DNA of 64,000 nucleotides, from NCBI RefSeq assembly GCF_001412215.1, contig NZ_LLWP01000007.1, positions 18,593-82,592 on the forward strand, given 5' to 3'. A program made the position numbers and the translations under genes. The notes beneath the pieces are model-generated. The model was not told where the DNA came from. It saw only the letters and a list, made by a program, of their open reading frames with translations, and did no database searches. Source of the DNA: Pedobacter sp. Hv1. Its GTDB lineage: Bacteria > Bacteroidota > Bacteroidia > Sphingobacteriales > Sphingobacteriaceae. The stretch's first letter is position 1; every line of letters starts with the position of its first letter. Of the stretch, positions 1 to 8,416 are shown piece by piece.

Positions 1-2125
1 GGTAATTTAAAAGAACCATAAAAGAGAGATTCTTACTCAATGAGAAACTATTATAAGAAGTTGCCGAAAATGCAGTGATGCCATTGTTCTGGAGCAAAAA
101 TCCATTAAATTCTCCTTTAAAAGATCGTCTAGAAACAATTAAATTAGAACTGGTATACAACCATGGCAATACTTGTTTACCATACATGGCTTGAATAGTA
201 GCATAACGAGCGTAATCTGCATTTCCTGGCAATGTAGTAGTAATTTGATTTGCTAAGGGCACTGAGATGCTTGTAAAGTCATCCAAACCATAATTATAGG
301 TAACACCTAAGAAGAACGCATTTTGATAACCATACCATAATTCGGCATTGTAAGCAATTACTGGTTGAAGTTCTGGATTTCCCTGTTGAAGGTTATTGGC
401 ACTAATAATTCGTACCAAAGGGTTTAGACTTTCGTAACTTGGGCGCTCAATTCTTTTGTTAAGCCCTAAGCTTAAGCTATGGTTTTTAGTAAATTTATAA
501 TCCAAATGCAATGATGGAAATGGCTGAAAGTAACTTCGCCTAAATTTCTCTTTGTTTACTTGTTGTATTCCCTCGCCAAAAGTATACTCTCCTCTAAGAC
601 CTAGCTGATAAGAAAACTTTTTTCCAGTACTGGCATAAGTTAAATAAAGTGCTGAAATACTTTCCTTATAAGAAAAAAGGTCTGTTTGCTGGCTTTTTAC
701 GTCACTATAAAAATTGGAGTTATCAGCGCTAACATAACTTGTTTTCATACCCATCTCTAATTGTTTGCCCTTTTTTAAGGGATGGATGTAATCTGCTTTA
801 AATGCATAGACATCAAAAACACGATCTTGTGCTACCACACTCGGTAAGTTAGCAATTGGGTTTAGGTTTAGATCAAAATTAATGGTACGGTTATCCTGAT
901 CGTTAAAATTTCCGTAATGGTAATAATCTAAATCGATCGATAGGTCTCGTCCCAAGGTATCAATTTGATGTTGTAGACGCAGACCTGAAGAAAGATTGGT
1001 AGAACGAATATCCGCCTCACTTAAAAACTTAGAACGTGAAGTGATTAAATTAGCTTGATCTGTATTGACAATATGAGCTGCTCCTTCGCGGTCAAAAAAC
1101 TGAAAACCAGGCTTAACCGAGGCAGAAAGTGTAGTGCGTTTGGAAAGATAGAGATCTAAACCTAAGTTTGGGGTATAATTAGTCGTTGTTCTGATACTTT
1201 GAATATCAGAAACAGATTGACCAATTGCCACGCTACCTGTATTGATAAAAGTTGAGTTGATGAGATTATTGTAAAAATACTTGTTGTAATTATAATCGAG
1301 ATTCAACAATATATTATAAGCAGCTCCCTTATAGTTAAGGTTAATCCCTGCATTTGCCTTTCCAAATTCTCCTTTACCACCACCACCATAGATATTTCCA
1401 TTTAATCCGGCTTTATAATTACGCTTTCGAATAATATTGATAATTGCTCCATTTCCAGCAGCATCATACCTTGCCGATGGCTGAGCAATTAATTCTACTT
1501 TTTGAATAGATGATGAAGAAATACCCTTTAACAAACTTGCAAGTGCTTCAGAAGAAAACGTGGTTGCTTTACCATCTATGTAAATCTGCACAGATTTTCC
1601 ATTTAAACTAATCCGATCATCTGGAGTAACAGTTACTCCAGGTAATTGGTTCATTACTTCCATTATTGGTGCTCCAGAGCCTAATCCGTTAAGGTTAACT
1701 ATGAGTTTATCGGCCCTCCTCTCCACAAACGGAAGCACTGCCGAAACATGGATCTGTGCCAACTGTGTAGTTGCTAATTTAATCTCAATCGTACCCAATA
1801 ATTCAGTCTGTCCAGCTAGGATATTAAAAACCTTAGAATAGGTTTCAATATAACCCATCATTTTGAATTCGATGAAGTACTTGCCTATAGTTGGCTCAAA
1901 AGCAAAATGTCCTTTATCATCGGCCAGCAAAGTTTTAACTAAAGTAGAATCGGTACTACGTTTTAAACTCACCTGTACAAAAGGAAGTGCTTGTGTGTTT
2001 TCATCTACTAACTTACCCGTAACTTTACCTGCAGCTAACTGCGCTTTTATGGGTACCGAACTGAGAAGTAAAATAAGGTATAAGAAGCATAGATACCCTG
2101 AGCATTTAGCTGTTAAAAATCGCAT
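1..2125 (-). CDS. TonB-dependent-receptor-like outer membrane beta-barrel protein (3' end off the window)
   Basis: The minus strand is open from an ATG at 2125 to the window edge (708 codons seen, no stop). The N-terminus is a signal peptide ending near KAQ, followed by a carboxypeptidase-regulatory-like domain (roughly residues 30-110, with KVTGKLVDE and DDKGHFAFE). Next is a plug-like region (about 125-210) with LPGVTV and ARYDAAGNGAIINII, then a barrel rich in alternating aromatic strands, including ERPSYESLNP. This is the architecture of the Bacteroidota 'outer membrane beta-barrel family', relatives of SusC/TonB receptors; the substrate cannot be told. It lies downstream of blaI-blaR1 on the same strand but has its own 118-bp leader with two palindromes (2170-2213). 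An upstream ATG at 2130 hits a stop after five codons, so 2125 is the start. Confidence 0.88.
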   Translation of the reverse strand, partial: MRFLTAKCSGYLCFLYLILLLSSVPIKAQLAAGKVTGKLVDENTQALPFVQVSLKRSTDSTLVKTLLADDKGHFAFEPTIGKYFIEFKMMGYIETYSKVFNILAGQTELLGTIEIKLATTQLAQIHVSAVLPFVERRADKLIVNLNGLGSGAPIMEVMNQLPGVTVTPDDRISLNGKSVQIYIDGKATTFSSEALASLLKGISSSSIQKVELIAQPSARYDAAGNGAIINIIRKRNYKAGLNGNIYGGGGKGEFGKANAGINLNYKGAAYNILLNLDYNYNKYFYNNLINSTFINTGSVAIGQSVSDIQSIRTTTNYTPNLGLDLYLSKRTTLSASVKPGFQFFDREGAAHIVNTDQANLITSRSKFLSEADIRSTNLSSGLRLQHQIDTLGRDLSIDLDYYHYGNFNDQDNRTINFDLNLNPIANLPSVVAQDRVFDVYAFKADYIHPLKKGKQLEMGMKTSYVSADNSNFYSDVKSQQTDLFSYKESISALYLTYASTGKKFSYQLGLRGEYTFGEGIQQVNKEKFRRSYFQPFPSLHLDYKFTKNHSLSLGLNKRIERPSYESLNPLVRIISANNLQQGNPELQPVIAYNAELWYGYQNAFFLGVTYNYGLDDFTSISVPLANQITTTLPGNADYARYATIQAMYGKQVLPWLYTSSNLIVSRRSFKGEFNGFLLQNNGITAFSATSYNSFSLSKNLSFMVLLNY

Positions 2126-2169
2126 AACATTTGGATTAAATTAATTTACCCAAACATACAACTAACATA

Positions 2170-2213
2170 TTAGTCAAACAACTAAATAATTAGCTATCAC
2201 AGCTAATTATTTA
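2170..2213. promoter_or_regulatory. Tandem candidate BlaI-type operators upstream of the receptor gene
   Basis: A perfect inverted repeat has 13-bp arms (2183-2195 and 2201-2213; core AATTAGCT/AGCTAATT) around a 5-bp spacer. Just beside it, 2170-2185 reads TTAGTCAAACAACTAA, a second imperfect dyad. A TTAGCT-N5-AACTAA site of the same shape lies upstream of the blaI gene at 3757-3774. BlaI/MecI repressors bind such dyads as dimers, so autoregulation plus control of the receptor is inferred. Confidence 0.5.
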
Positions 2214-2243
2214 TATTTAATATTTATCTACCTGATTATCAGC

Positions 2244-3350
2244 TTAAAAATTTATTCTCATTTGATATGATGAACGTACTTTTTTACCATTTTGCAAGGC
2301 AGGTTCCCACTTTGGGCTCGATTCAACAAGTCGAATTGCTTCTTTATCGGTAGCTTCATCTAAGCCACTCACCATACTTCCATTGGTAACTTCACCGTCT
2401 TTCTCTACAACAAAACTCACCATTACGCTTCCTTTTTGATTAGAAACCTTTCTTGTTGTTTTAATCAGGTATTCCTTAAAAAGTTCAAATCCTCCGGGAA
2501 AGCTAGCTGCTTTATCAACTTTATTATTGTCATGCTTATCTGTCCTAAAATTTGATGATCGGAATGAGCACATAACGGTCAGCAAAACAATTAAAGGTAG
2601 GCACAGTGTATATTTCCATAAACGATAGTGTTTAGATTTTTTGCGTTGCAGCATCTTTATCCTCGATTCAAGTGTAGTAGCACTTTGAAAAGTATTCGTT
2701 AATGCCGGACCAGTTTTAAAGCTTTGTAAAAATAATACCATGGCATACTGCTTTTTACTTTCTGCAAAGTTTGCGGCATGCTCATCTGCCAAATACTCGT
2801 GGATAAACTTTAAACTTCTGCGGTAACAATAAATTAATGGATTGAACCAAAAAAATATGCCAATCAATTCAACAAATAAAATATCTAAGGTATGAAACTG
2901 CTTCACATGTACATTTTCATGTGCCTGAATTACCTCTACTTCAGAAAGTTCTTGATCTACGATCTTTGTTTTCCAAAAAGAAAAAGCAGCACCTTTCTCA
3001 GGTAATGCCATCTGCCTTTTTACACCAACCAATTTGATCAACAATAAAGCCCCACTAATTACTACACCAGTCCAATAAATAATCAATAGCCAATCCAACT
3101 CTGTTTTGGCAACAAACATTAATTTTTCAGCACCGATAGTTGAAACTGTAGAAAGCATCAGCTCCATCTTGGGCAGCGCAAATAATACAGACAAGTTTAA
3201 GAATGGGATAACCACAGACAGACAAAGTGCTGAGAGCAAGTAAATCCTGTTTAAAACAAAAAATGTTTCTCGCTTAAGTAACAACAAATAGAAAAGATAA
3301 AATACTGTAAGCGAAATGCTCGACCAGAAAAAGTAAAATTGAAGAGCCAT
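2244..3350 (-). CDS. M56-family BlaR1-like membrane metallopeptidase with TonB-like C-terminus
   Basis: The N-terminal half is membrane-embedded, with segments near residues 5-25, 35-60 and 85-108. A gluzincin motif HENVH (H144, E145, H148) is followed by another hydrophobic stretch and a conserved YLADEHA-like helix. This is the peptidase M56 / BlaR1 zinc protease domain, which in the family transmits an external signal by cleaving a BlaI-type repressor. A transmembrane segment near residue 250 leads to a periplasmic TonB C-terminal-like domain (about 285-368, with GSVMVSFVVEKDGEV and PKWEPALQNGK). No penicillin-binding sensor is present, so the signal is unknown. The gene begins 2 bp after blaI and is clearly co-transcribed with it. 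Confidence 0.88.
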   Translation of the reverse strand: MALQFYFFWSSISLTVFYLFYLLLLKRETFFVLNRIYLLSALCLSVVIPFLNLSVLFALPKMELMLSTVSTIGAEKLMFVAKTELDWLLIIYWTGVVISGALLLIKLVGVKRQMALPEKGAAFSFWKTKIVDQELSEVEVIQAHENVHVKQFHTLDILFVELIGIFFWFNPLIYCYRRSLKFIHEYLADEHAANFAESKKQYAMVLFLQSFKTGPALTNTFQSATTLESRIKMLQRKKSKHYRLWKYTLCLPLIVLLTVMCSFRSSNFRTDKHDNNKVDKAASFPGGFELFKEYLIKTTRKVSNQKGSVMVSFVVEKDGEVTNGSMVSGLDEATDKEAIRLVESSPKWEPALQNGKKVRSSYQMRINF

Positions 3351-3352
3351 TT

Positions 3353-3721
3353 TTAATCTTTAATTTGATCTATCATTTTAAGCAATTGTTCTGCATCTTT
3401 CATATCAATTTTCTTTTCTCGAACAAAAAAAGAGAACATATCTTGCACCGAATTTGAAAAATAACTACCAAGAAACTTATCTGCTTCATGGCGCATATAT
3501 TCTTCTTTAGTAATTAATGGATAGTACCTATGGGTTTTGCCGAAGGCTTCATAACCTAATACCCCCTTATTCTCCAAAATTCTAATAATGGTAGAAACTG
3601 TACTATAAGCGGGTTTTGGATCGGGTAGCTCCTGAATAATTTCCTTTACAAATGCTTTTTCTAATTTCCAAAGTACCTGCATCAATTGGCTTTCTACTTT
3701 GGTTAAGTCTTTAATGTCCAT
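3353..3721 (-). CDS. BlaI/MecI/CopY-family transcriptional repressor
   Basis: A 122-residue protein with the N-terminal winged helix of the family: LTKVESQLMQVLWKLEKAFVKEI, then the recognition region YSTVSTIIRILENKGVLG and the wing (THRYYPLIT). The C-terminal helix (about 75-122) would dimerise and carry the site cleaved by the neighbouring BlaR1-like protease. It is the first gene of a two-gene operon. A TATATTTG element and a TTAGCT-N5-AACTAA dyad lie upstream (3739-3774). By family knowledge it represses its own operon; the matching palindrome upstream of the receptor gene suggests a second target. Confidence 0.92.
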   Translation of the reverse strand: MDIKDLTKVESQLMQVLWKLEKAFVKEIIQELPDPKPAYSTVSTIIRILENKGVLGYEAFGKTHRYYPLITKEEYMRHEADKFLGSYFSNSVQDMFSFFVREKKIDMKDAEQLLKMIDQIKD

Positions 3722-3738
3722 AGCTAAAAAAGTATGTA

Positions 3739-3774
3739 CAAATATAAACTAATAAATTAGCTATAGCAACTAAA
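3739..3774 (-). promoter_or_regulatory. Promoter -7 element and operator dyad of the blaI-blaR1 operon
   Basis: On the minus strand TATATTTG (3739-3746) matches the Bacteroidota -7 consensus TAnnTTTG, 17 bp ahead of the blaI start. Directly upstream, 3757-3774 holds TTAGCTATAGCAACTAAA, a near-dyad like those at 2170-2213, placed where a bound repressor would block polymerase. Confidence 0.5.
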
Positions 3775-3964
3775 CATCCATACAATTTGATGATGCAAAA
3801 ATTTTTCCCATTTAGATCTCAATTTGGGATAATTTTAGCTAAAAGTTATCCTAACAGCAGAACTGATAAAAAAAATAAAGATTTTGTAAAAAATTCTGCA
3901 ACATTCCATTTCGAATGGTGACTTTAAAGTAACGAACCTAAAACTATCGATACAATACAGGTAA

Positions 3965-4504
3965 ATGATTACACAAGAAAGCCTTATAGTCATGTGCAAA
4001 AATGGAGACCCCAATGCGTATACGGAGCTCTATAATAAATACGCCAAATATGTCTATAATGCAATTTGCAGATATGTAGAACACACTGCCGAAGCGGAAG
4101 ATATATTGCAAGAAACCTTTGTAGATGCTTATCGAAATATCAACAGCTTAAACAACCCAAATAATTTTGGAGGCTGGGTAAAAAGAATAGCGATCAATAA
4201 AGCGATCAATTGGCTGCAAAGAAGGCGATTTAAAATGATCGAGTTGGAACCAGAAAAAGAAAGCATAGCAGAAGAACCAATTGATGAGGATGATTTTGAA
4301 TACACCATGAGCAAAGTGAATAAAGCCATTGAGGCCCTCCCATTGATCTATAAAACGGTTTTTCAACTTTATGCCATTGAAAATATACCCCAGCTAGAAA
4401 TTGCGCAATTGTTGGGCATGACACACACAGGAGTAAGAACACAATATTTCAGAGCAAAAAACAAGCTCTTGGAAACCTTAAAGGAGATACAATATGAAAG
4501 GTAA
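3965..4504 (+). CDS. ECF-type RNA polymerase sigma factor
   Basis: A 179-residue sigma-70 family protein. Region 2 spans about residues 20-90 (YTELYNKYAKYVYNAICR, then AEDILQETFVDAYRNI and the DNA-melting part GGWVKRIAINKAINWLQRR). An acidic linker follows, and region 4 is about 118-170 (ALPLIYKTVFQLYAIENIPQLEIAQLLG, then THTGVRTQYFRAKNKL). Length and architecture fit an extracytoplasmic-function sigma factor. It overlaps the next gene by 11 bp, the usual sigma/anti-sigma coupling. The leader (3722-3964) divides it from the divergent blaI operon. Confidence 0.93.
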   Translation: MITQESLIVMCKNGDPNAYTELYNKYAKYVYNAICRYVEHTAEAEDILQETFVDAYRNINSLNNPNNFGGWVKRIAINKAINWLQRRRFKMIELEPEKESIAEEPIDEDDFEYTMSKVNKAIEALPLIYKTVFQLYAIENIPQLEIAQLLGMTHTGVRTQYFRAKNKLLETLKEIQYER

Positions 4505-5318
4505 ATTAGAAGAGTTTATTGATAGTGAAAGCGAAGCATTTGATCACCGTACACCAAACCCTTTGGTACTGGAGCGGATCAAACTGCAAATGCAGGGGCA
4601 AGAACCTAAAAAACCAAAGAAAGTTGTTGTCATTTCTTTCAGAGCCCTACAATGGAGTGCAGCAGCATGTTTTGTATTGGTATTGGGTACAGTGTTTTGG
4701 AAAATGAATGCAAACAACAAACCTGAGGAGACCAAAATAGTTGCAAAAACAGCTAACAAAGCTCCTCAACAGGTAACAACTACTAGTGGCGCAACATTGC
4801 CATCAAATGAAGTTGCACAACAACCATTAACTAAAGAGCATCGTTTTGAGGACGTAGATCAAGACATTGCTAACCGAAAAGTACGCATAAAGGAAGTATT
4901 TGAAAAGACCAATGCTCCTGCTACTAAACAGGTCTTGTTTGATAAGCTGCATAATCAGGAATCGCCAGCTACCCGTATTCATATACTATCGGGTGTTTAC
5001 CAAATGAAAAACATGAGCAAGGATGTAGTAGATGTACTCGTTCAAACGATGAACAACGATCCAAATACCAACGTAAGGTTGGCGGCATTAGATGGTCTTG
5101 CTAAATTTTACCGAGAAAGCTATGTTAAAAAGCAATTGGTCAATTCTTTAAAGAAACAACAAGATCCGATGGTACAGATTGCATTGATTGGCTTGTTAAC
5201 CCGAATGAAGGAATCGGCCATTCTCTCAGAACTGGAGCAGATGGTAAAAGACCAAGATACCATGGATGCGGTTAAAGAAAGAGCTTATACCAGTATGTTC
5301 GAGTTGAAAAAAACTTAA
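4494..5318 (+). CDS. Putative anti-sigma factor: single-pass membrane protein with periplasmic HEAT repeats
   Basis: The first ~50 residues are cytoplasmic and start KGKLEEFIDSESEAFDHRTPN, resembling the short N-terminal sigma-binding tail of Bacteroidota anti-sigma factors. One transmembrane helix (about 55-72) follows, then a low-complexity periplasmic linker and, from about 120 to 274, helical repeats with HEAT character (ATRIHILSGVYQM, TNVRLAALDGLAKF, PMVQIALIGLLTRM). The 11-bp overlap with the sigma gene supports a regulator/sensor role. No classic zinc-binding anti-sigma motif is seen, so this function is inferred from context and topology. The HEAT part could instead be a protein-interaction platform for the next two secreted products. 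Confidence 0.6.
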   Translation: MKGKLEEFIDSESEAFDHRTPNPLVLERIKLQMQGQEPKKPKKVVVISFRALQWSAAACFVLVLGTVFWKMNANNKPEETKIVAKTANKAPQQVTTTSGATLPSNEVAQQPLTKEHRFEDVDQDIANRKVRIKEVFEKTNAPATKQVLFDKLHNQESPATRIHILSGVYQMKNMSKDVVDVLVQTMNNDPNTNVRLAALDGLAKFYRESYVKKQLVNSLKKQQDPMVQIALIGLLTRMKESAILSELEQMVKDQDTMDAVKERAYTSMFELKKT

Positions 5319-5404
5319 ATCATCAAAAGCTAGCCTAGTCTATTTCCAAATATTAATCAGAAATCAAAATAATTATTTAACCAAACAATTTATTAAACAC
5401 AAAA

Positions 5405-6175
5405 ATGAAAAAGAGAATTATTATCCTATTAATTTGCCTAGGTGCCCTAGGTGGTGCTTCTGCACAAGAGTTTAAAGTAGCGAAAGCAACTGGTAAACTG
5501 GTCATCAAACTATCATCAGTTAGTGTTGAGGGCTACGATGGAAATGAAGTGATCTTCAGCAGTCAAAACAAAAGAATTACTGATGAACGGGCAGCAGGCT
5601 TATCAGTACTTAGCGGTACAGGTATTACCGACAATACCGGAATTGGCATCAATGTAACAGACAAAGGAACAACGATAGAAGTGAATGAGGTTGCGCCTAA
5701 TTTGGGCAAGATCAAAATATTGGTTCCAAAAGGTATGAGCATATCATATAACTGGCAAAATATGATCAATGCGAGCAAAATTGTTTTCAAAAACATCCAA
5801 AAAGAGATCGACATCTCTGCACGTAACAATACAATAGAACTAGAAGATGTAAGCGGACCAATCAGCATTAATAGCATCTATGGATCGGTTATTGCCAAAT
5901 TTAAAGATAAAATTACCGGTCCAATCACCCTTGTGTCTATGTATGGAAATGTTGATGTATCTGTACCACTTGATACCAAAGCGAGCCTCAAACTTAAAAG
6001 CTCTTATGGTTATGTTTTTGCCGCTTCAGAGATGAAGATTGATTTGAAAAAGCGTGTAGAAGATGGTATGGTTGAATACAATAGCAGCAATATTGCCGGC
6101 AATTTAAACGGTGGCGGTATCGAATTTAACCTCACCTCCGAATATGGAAAAGTATACCTAAGAAAAGGAAATTAA
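5405..6175 (+). CDS. Secreted DUF4097-like beta-solenoid protein
   Basis: A signal peptide (residues 1-20, ending ASAQ) is followed by a beta-strand-rich protein of about 235 residues. Its repeated short strands (DISARNNTIELEDVSGPISINSIYGSV, then ITLVSMYGNVDVSV and LKSSYGYVFAA, then SEYGKVYLRKGN) are typical of DUF4097/head-GIN-like adhesin domains in Bacteroidota. The recurring 'YG.V' turns also appear in the next gene, so the two are paralogues that may pair at the cell surface. Biochemical function is unknown. The operon position behind a sigma/anti-sigma pair suggests an envelope role. Confidence 0.7.
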   Translation: MKKRIIILLICLGALGGASAQEFKVAKATGKLVIKLSSVSVEGYDGNEVIFSSQNKRITDERAAGLSVLSGTGITDNTGIGINVTDKGTTIEVNEVAPNLGKIKILVPKGMSISYNWQNMINASKIVFKNIQKEIDISARNNTIELEDVSGPISINSIYGSVIAKFKDKITGPITLVSMYGNVDVSVPLDTKASLKLKSSYGYVFAASEMKIDLKKRVEDGMVEYNSSNIAGNLNGGGIEFNLTSEYGKVYLRKGN

Positions 6176-6203
6176 TTGAACATCGACCATTAATTTGAAT
6201 AAC

Positions 6204-6926
6204 ATGAAAACCAAACAGATCATTATTCTTTTAGTATTGCTTTCACCACTGGTTACCTTTGCACAAACAGTAATCAATCGCTCTTACCCAGTTAAAGCCG
6301 GGCAGAAATTATCTTTAAAATTTGATCATCCACTAGTAAGGATCAGCACCTGGGATAAAAATGAAGTAGCTATTACAGCAAAAGTGACTATAAATGGTGG
6401 TGAACATGATAGTGCTTTTACTTTACAAGACCAATCTACGGCAGAAACCTTAGAAATAAGCGATCTGATTAAGGACCAAGACAAATTGCCACGTCGGTAT
6501 ACCATATGGCAAGATGGAAAGAAAACCACTTTTAAAACCATCGAAGATCTTAAAGCCTATAAAGACCAAACTGGTATCAAATCTTATTCGGAAGGAACAG
6601 ATATTGATGTTAAACTGGAAATAAAAGTGCCGGCTCACATTGTTACAAATATCAAATCGACCTATGGGATGGTTGAGCTGGTTGATTTCAATGCACCAGT
6701 TAATGTAGATGCTAAATATGGTGGCATTGATGCCAGCCTTAGCAAAGCACAAATAGGGCAAATAAAAGTAACCACCAATTATGGCAGAATCTACTCCAAC
6801 CTTGATCTGGTACTAACCGACAAAAAACAGGAGAATTTTCTAACTTCCATTACAGCCGAGCCTGGTAAAGGACCAGCTTACGTTTTCGAATCGACCTACG
6901 GCAAGATTTACTTAAGGAAACAATAA
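6204..6926 (+). CDS. Secreted DUF4097-like protein, paralogue of the preceding gene
   Basis: The ATG at 6204 is chosen over an in-frame TTG at 6195 because it directly begins a clean signal peptide (MKTKQIIILLVLLSPLVTFA, cut before Q). The mature part has N-terminal strands (VKAGQKLSLKFDHPLVRIS and WDKNEVAITAKVTI), then a C-terminal solenoid with STYGMVELVDF, AKYGGIDASLS, TNYGRIYSN and the closing STYGKIYLRKQ. That ending is nearly the same as in the upstream gene (SEYGKVYLRKGN), so duplication is clear. It sits 28 bp behind its paralogue in the same operon. Function unknown. Confidence 0.7.
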   Translation: MKTKQIIILLVLLSPLVTFAQTVINRSYPVKAGQKLSLKFDHPLVRISTWDKNEVAITAKVTINGGEHDSAFTLQDQSTAETLEISDLIKDQDKLPRRYTIWQDGKKTTFKTIEDLKAYKDQTGIKSYSEGTDIDVKLEIKVPAHIVTNIKSTYGMVELVDFNAPVNVDAKYGGIDASLSKAQIGQIKVTTNYGRIYSNLDLVLTDKKQENFLTSITAEPGKGPAYVFESTYGKIYLRKQ

Positions 6927-6989
6927 GCTTTTACAGATACCGAGAGGAAGATGAAGCCTACCCGGATAATCAAACCAAACAAACCAACA

Positions 6990-8126
6990 ATGAAAAATAA
7001 GCTGAAAATTTTAGCAGCCCTTATTTTATGGGCTAGCACAACTGTGACCATTGCCCAAACCAATTATGCAGATGAAAGGACCAAAAGATTGGATTCAATG
7101 TATAGCGCCTTGCATGCGGCTGATGCTTTTAATGGCAACGTGCTGATTGCCGAAAAGGGCAAAGTTATTTTTGAGAAAAGTTACGGGCTGGCCAACGAAA
7201 AAACAGGCGCAAAATTAAATGCAAATACCACTTTTGAGCTGGCTTCTGTTTCCAAACAGTTTACTGCAATGGGCATTGTTCTACTAAAAAAACAAGGAAA
7301 ACTATCTTATGAGGATGATATCACTAAATATATTCCAGAATTGGCCGATTACAAGGGAATAACCATTCAAAACCTGTTAGTGCATACTGGGGGCCTGCCC
7401 GATTACATGAATATGGCCATTGCCAATTGGGATAAGGATAAGATTGCTACCAATAACGATATCCTCAACTTATTTCTAACCTTGAAACCAAAAAAGGCTT
7501 TTGAAACCAATGAAAAGTGGCAATACAGCAACACAGGATACCTGATCTTAGGCAGTATTATTGAAAGGGCAAGTGGCCAATCTTTTGGCGAATTCCTGAA
7601 ACAATACATCTTTAAACCATTGGATATGAAGAACAGCTTGGTTTACCGGAGCAGGTACCAGCCGCAAAAAATCGAAAATTATGCCTTGGCGTATGGCTAC
7701 TCTGACAGTTTAAAAAGAAAAATTACAGTGGATGAAATGGGAAGAAATATGTACGTTTTCTTAGATGGAATTGTTGGAGATGGGATGGTAAATACTACGG
7801 CAAAAGACCTCCTCAAATGGGACAGGGCTTTATACACCAATAAACTAGTGAATGAAGAAGATAAAAAAATGATCTTCTCTTCTTACCCTACCAATGACAC
7901 TAAAGGCACCAACTATGGTTTTGGCTGGTTTATCAACAACAGCAAAGATTTTGGCAAAATGGTTTATCATTCGGGCAGTTGGGCAGGTTATATTACCTAT
8001 ATTGAAAGGGACTTAGATAATGACAAAACGATCATTATCCTGCAGAACAACATGTTGAAGAACACTGAACTTCCCTCTAAAAACACCCGAAGAATACTCT
8101 ATGGAATACCCTTAGACAAGAAATAA
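6990..8126 (+). CDS. Secreted serine hydrolase, class C beta-lactamase / DD-peptidase family
   Basis: The ATG at 6990 starts a normal signal peptide (MKNKLKILAALILWASTTV, ending IAQ); the longer frame from 6951 would put 13 charged residues in front of it. The family motifs are all present: SVSK (the SxxK nucleophile and base), YSN in QYSNTGYL, and HSG in YHSGSWAGY where beta-lactamases have KTG. This is the broad beta-lactamase/transpeptidase-like fold of esterases and D-amino peptidases. HSG in place of KTG is common in non-resistance members, so antibiotic resistance is not implied. It closes the sigma-factor operon. Confidence 0.88.
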   Translation: MKNKLKILAALILWASTTVTIAQTNYADERTKRLDSMYSALHAADAFNGNVLIAEKGKVIFEKSYGLANEKTGAKLNANTTFELASVSKQFTAMGIVLLKKQGKLSYEDDITKYIPELADYKGITIQNLLVHTGGLPDYMNMAIANWDKDKIATNNDILNLFLTLKPKKAFETNEKWQYSNTGYLILGSIIERASGQSFGEFLKQYIFKPLDMKNSLVYRSRYQPQKIENYALAYGYSDSLKRKITVDEMGRNMYVFLDGIVGDGMVNTTAKDLLKWDRALYTNKLVNEEDKKMIFSSYPTNDTKGTNYGFGWFINNSKDFGKMVYHSGSWAGYITYIERDLDNDKTIIILQNNMLKNTELPSKNTRRILYGIPLDKK

Positions 8127-8158
8127 CATTCTTTCAATTACACCTAGTTTGCAGTAAA

Positions 8159-8257
8159 TCGTCCTGAAATAAGTTGACGAATTCATTATCAGTCCCGGTT
8201 GCAACAGTAGCCGGGATTTTTTTTGATAGCAGTTTTAGTTCAAAATTGACCACCCCT
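8159..8257. other. Intergenic stretch with two possible insertion-sequence end fragments
   Basis: The 290-bp gap after the serine hydrolase contains TCCTGAAATAAGTTGACGA (from 8162) and CAAAATTGACCACCCC (8241-8256). Both resemble, from memory, terminal repeat motifs of Bacteroidota IS elements (the latter IS21-like). No transposase remnant is present, so this is a weak reading. Confidence 0.22.
8193..8224 (+). terminator. Rho-independent terminator after the sigma-factor operon
   Basis: TCCCGG and CCGGGA arms enclose a 12-nt loop and are followed by eight T residues. Placed about 70 bp after the serine hydrolase stop, it would end the operon that starts at 3965. Confidence 0.65.
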
Positions 8258-8416
8258 ACTGCATAAAAACTTTGATACTCACCCAACAGATCAAAAATAA
8301 TGCTCAAAATGAGTTCAATATTATAGAATCAAACTTCTACTTTATAAACCAAAGCCTTTAAAAGAAGCATACCCCAGACATTTGCCCTCATTATTTAACA
8401 ATCAAAATTTAAAAAA

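Noticed and set aside
1863..2144. 93-residue plus-strand reading frame
   Set aside because: It is antisense to the signal peptide and first domain of the receptor gene, which has full family features.
4778..4803. SGAT in the HEAT-repeat protein, resembling an ApbE flavinylation site
   Set aside because: The required Asp three residues before the Ser is missing (VTTTSGAT), and it is in a low-complexity linker far from the ApbE gene.
6990..8126. Class C beta-lactamase antibiotic resistance gene
   Set aside because: KTG is replaced by HSG and there is no ampR-like partner; it is a general serine hydrolase within a sigma-factor operon.
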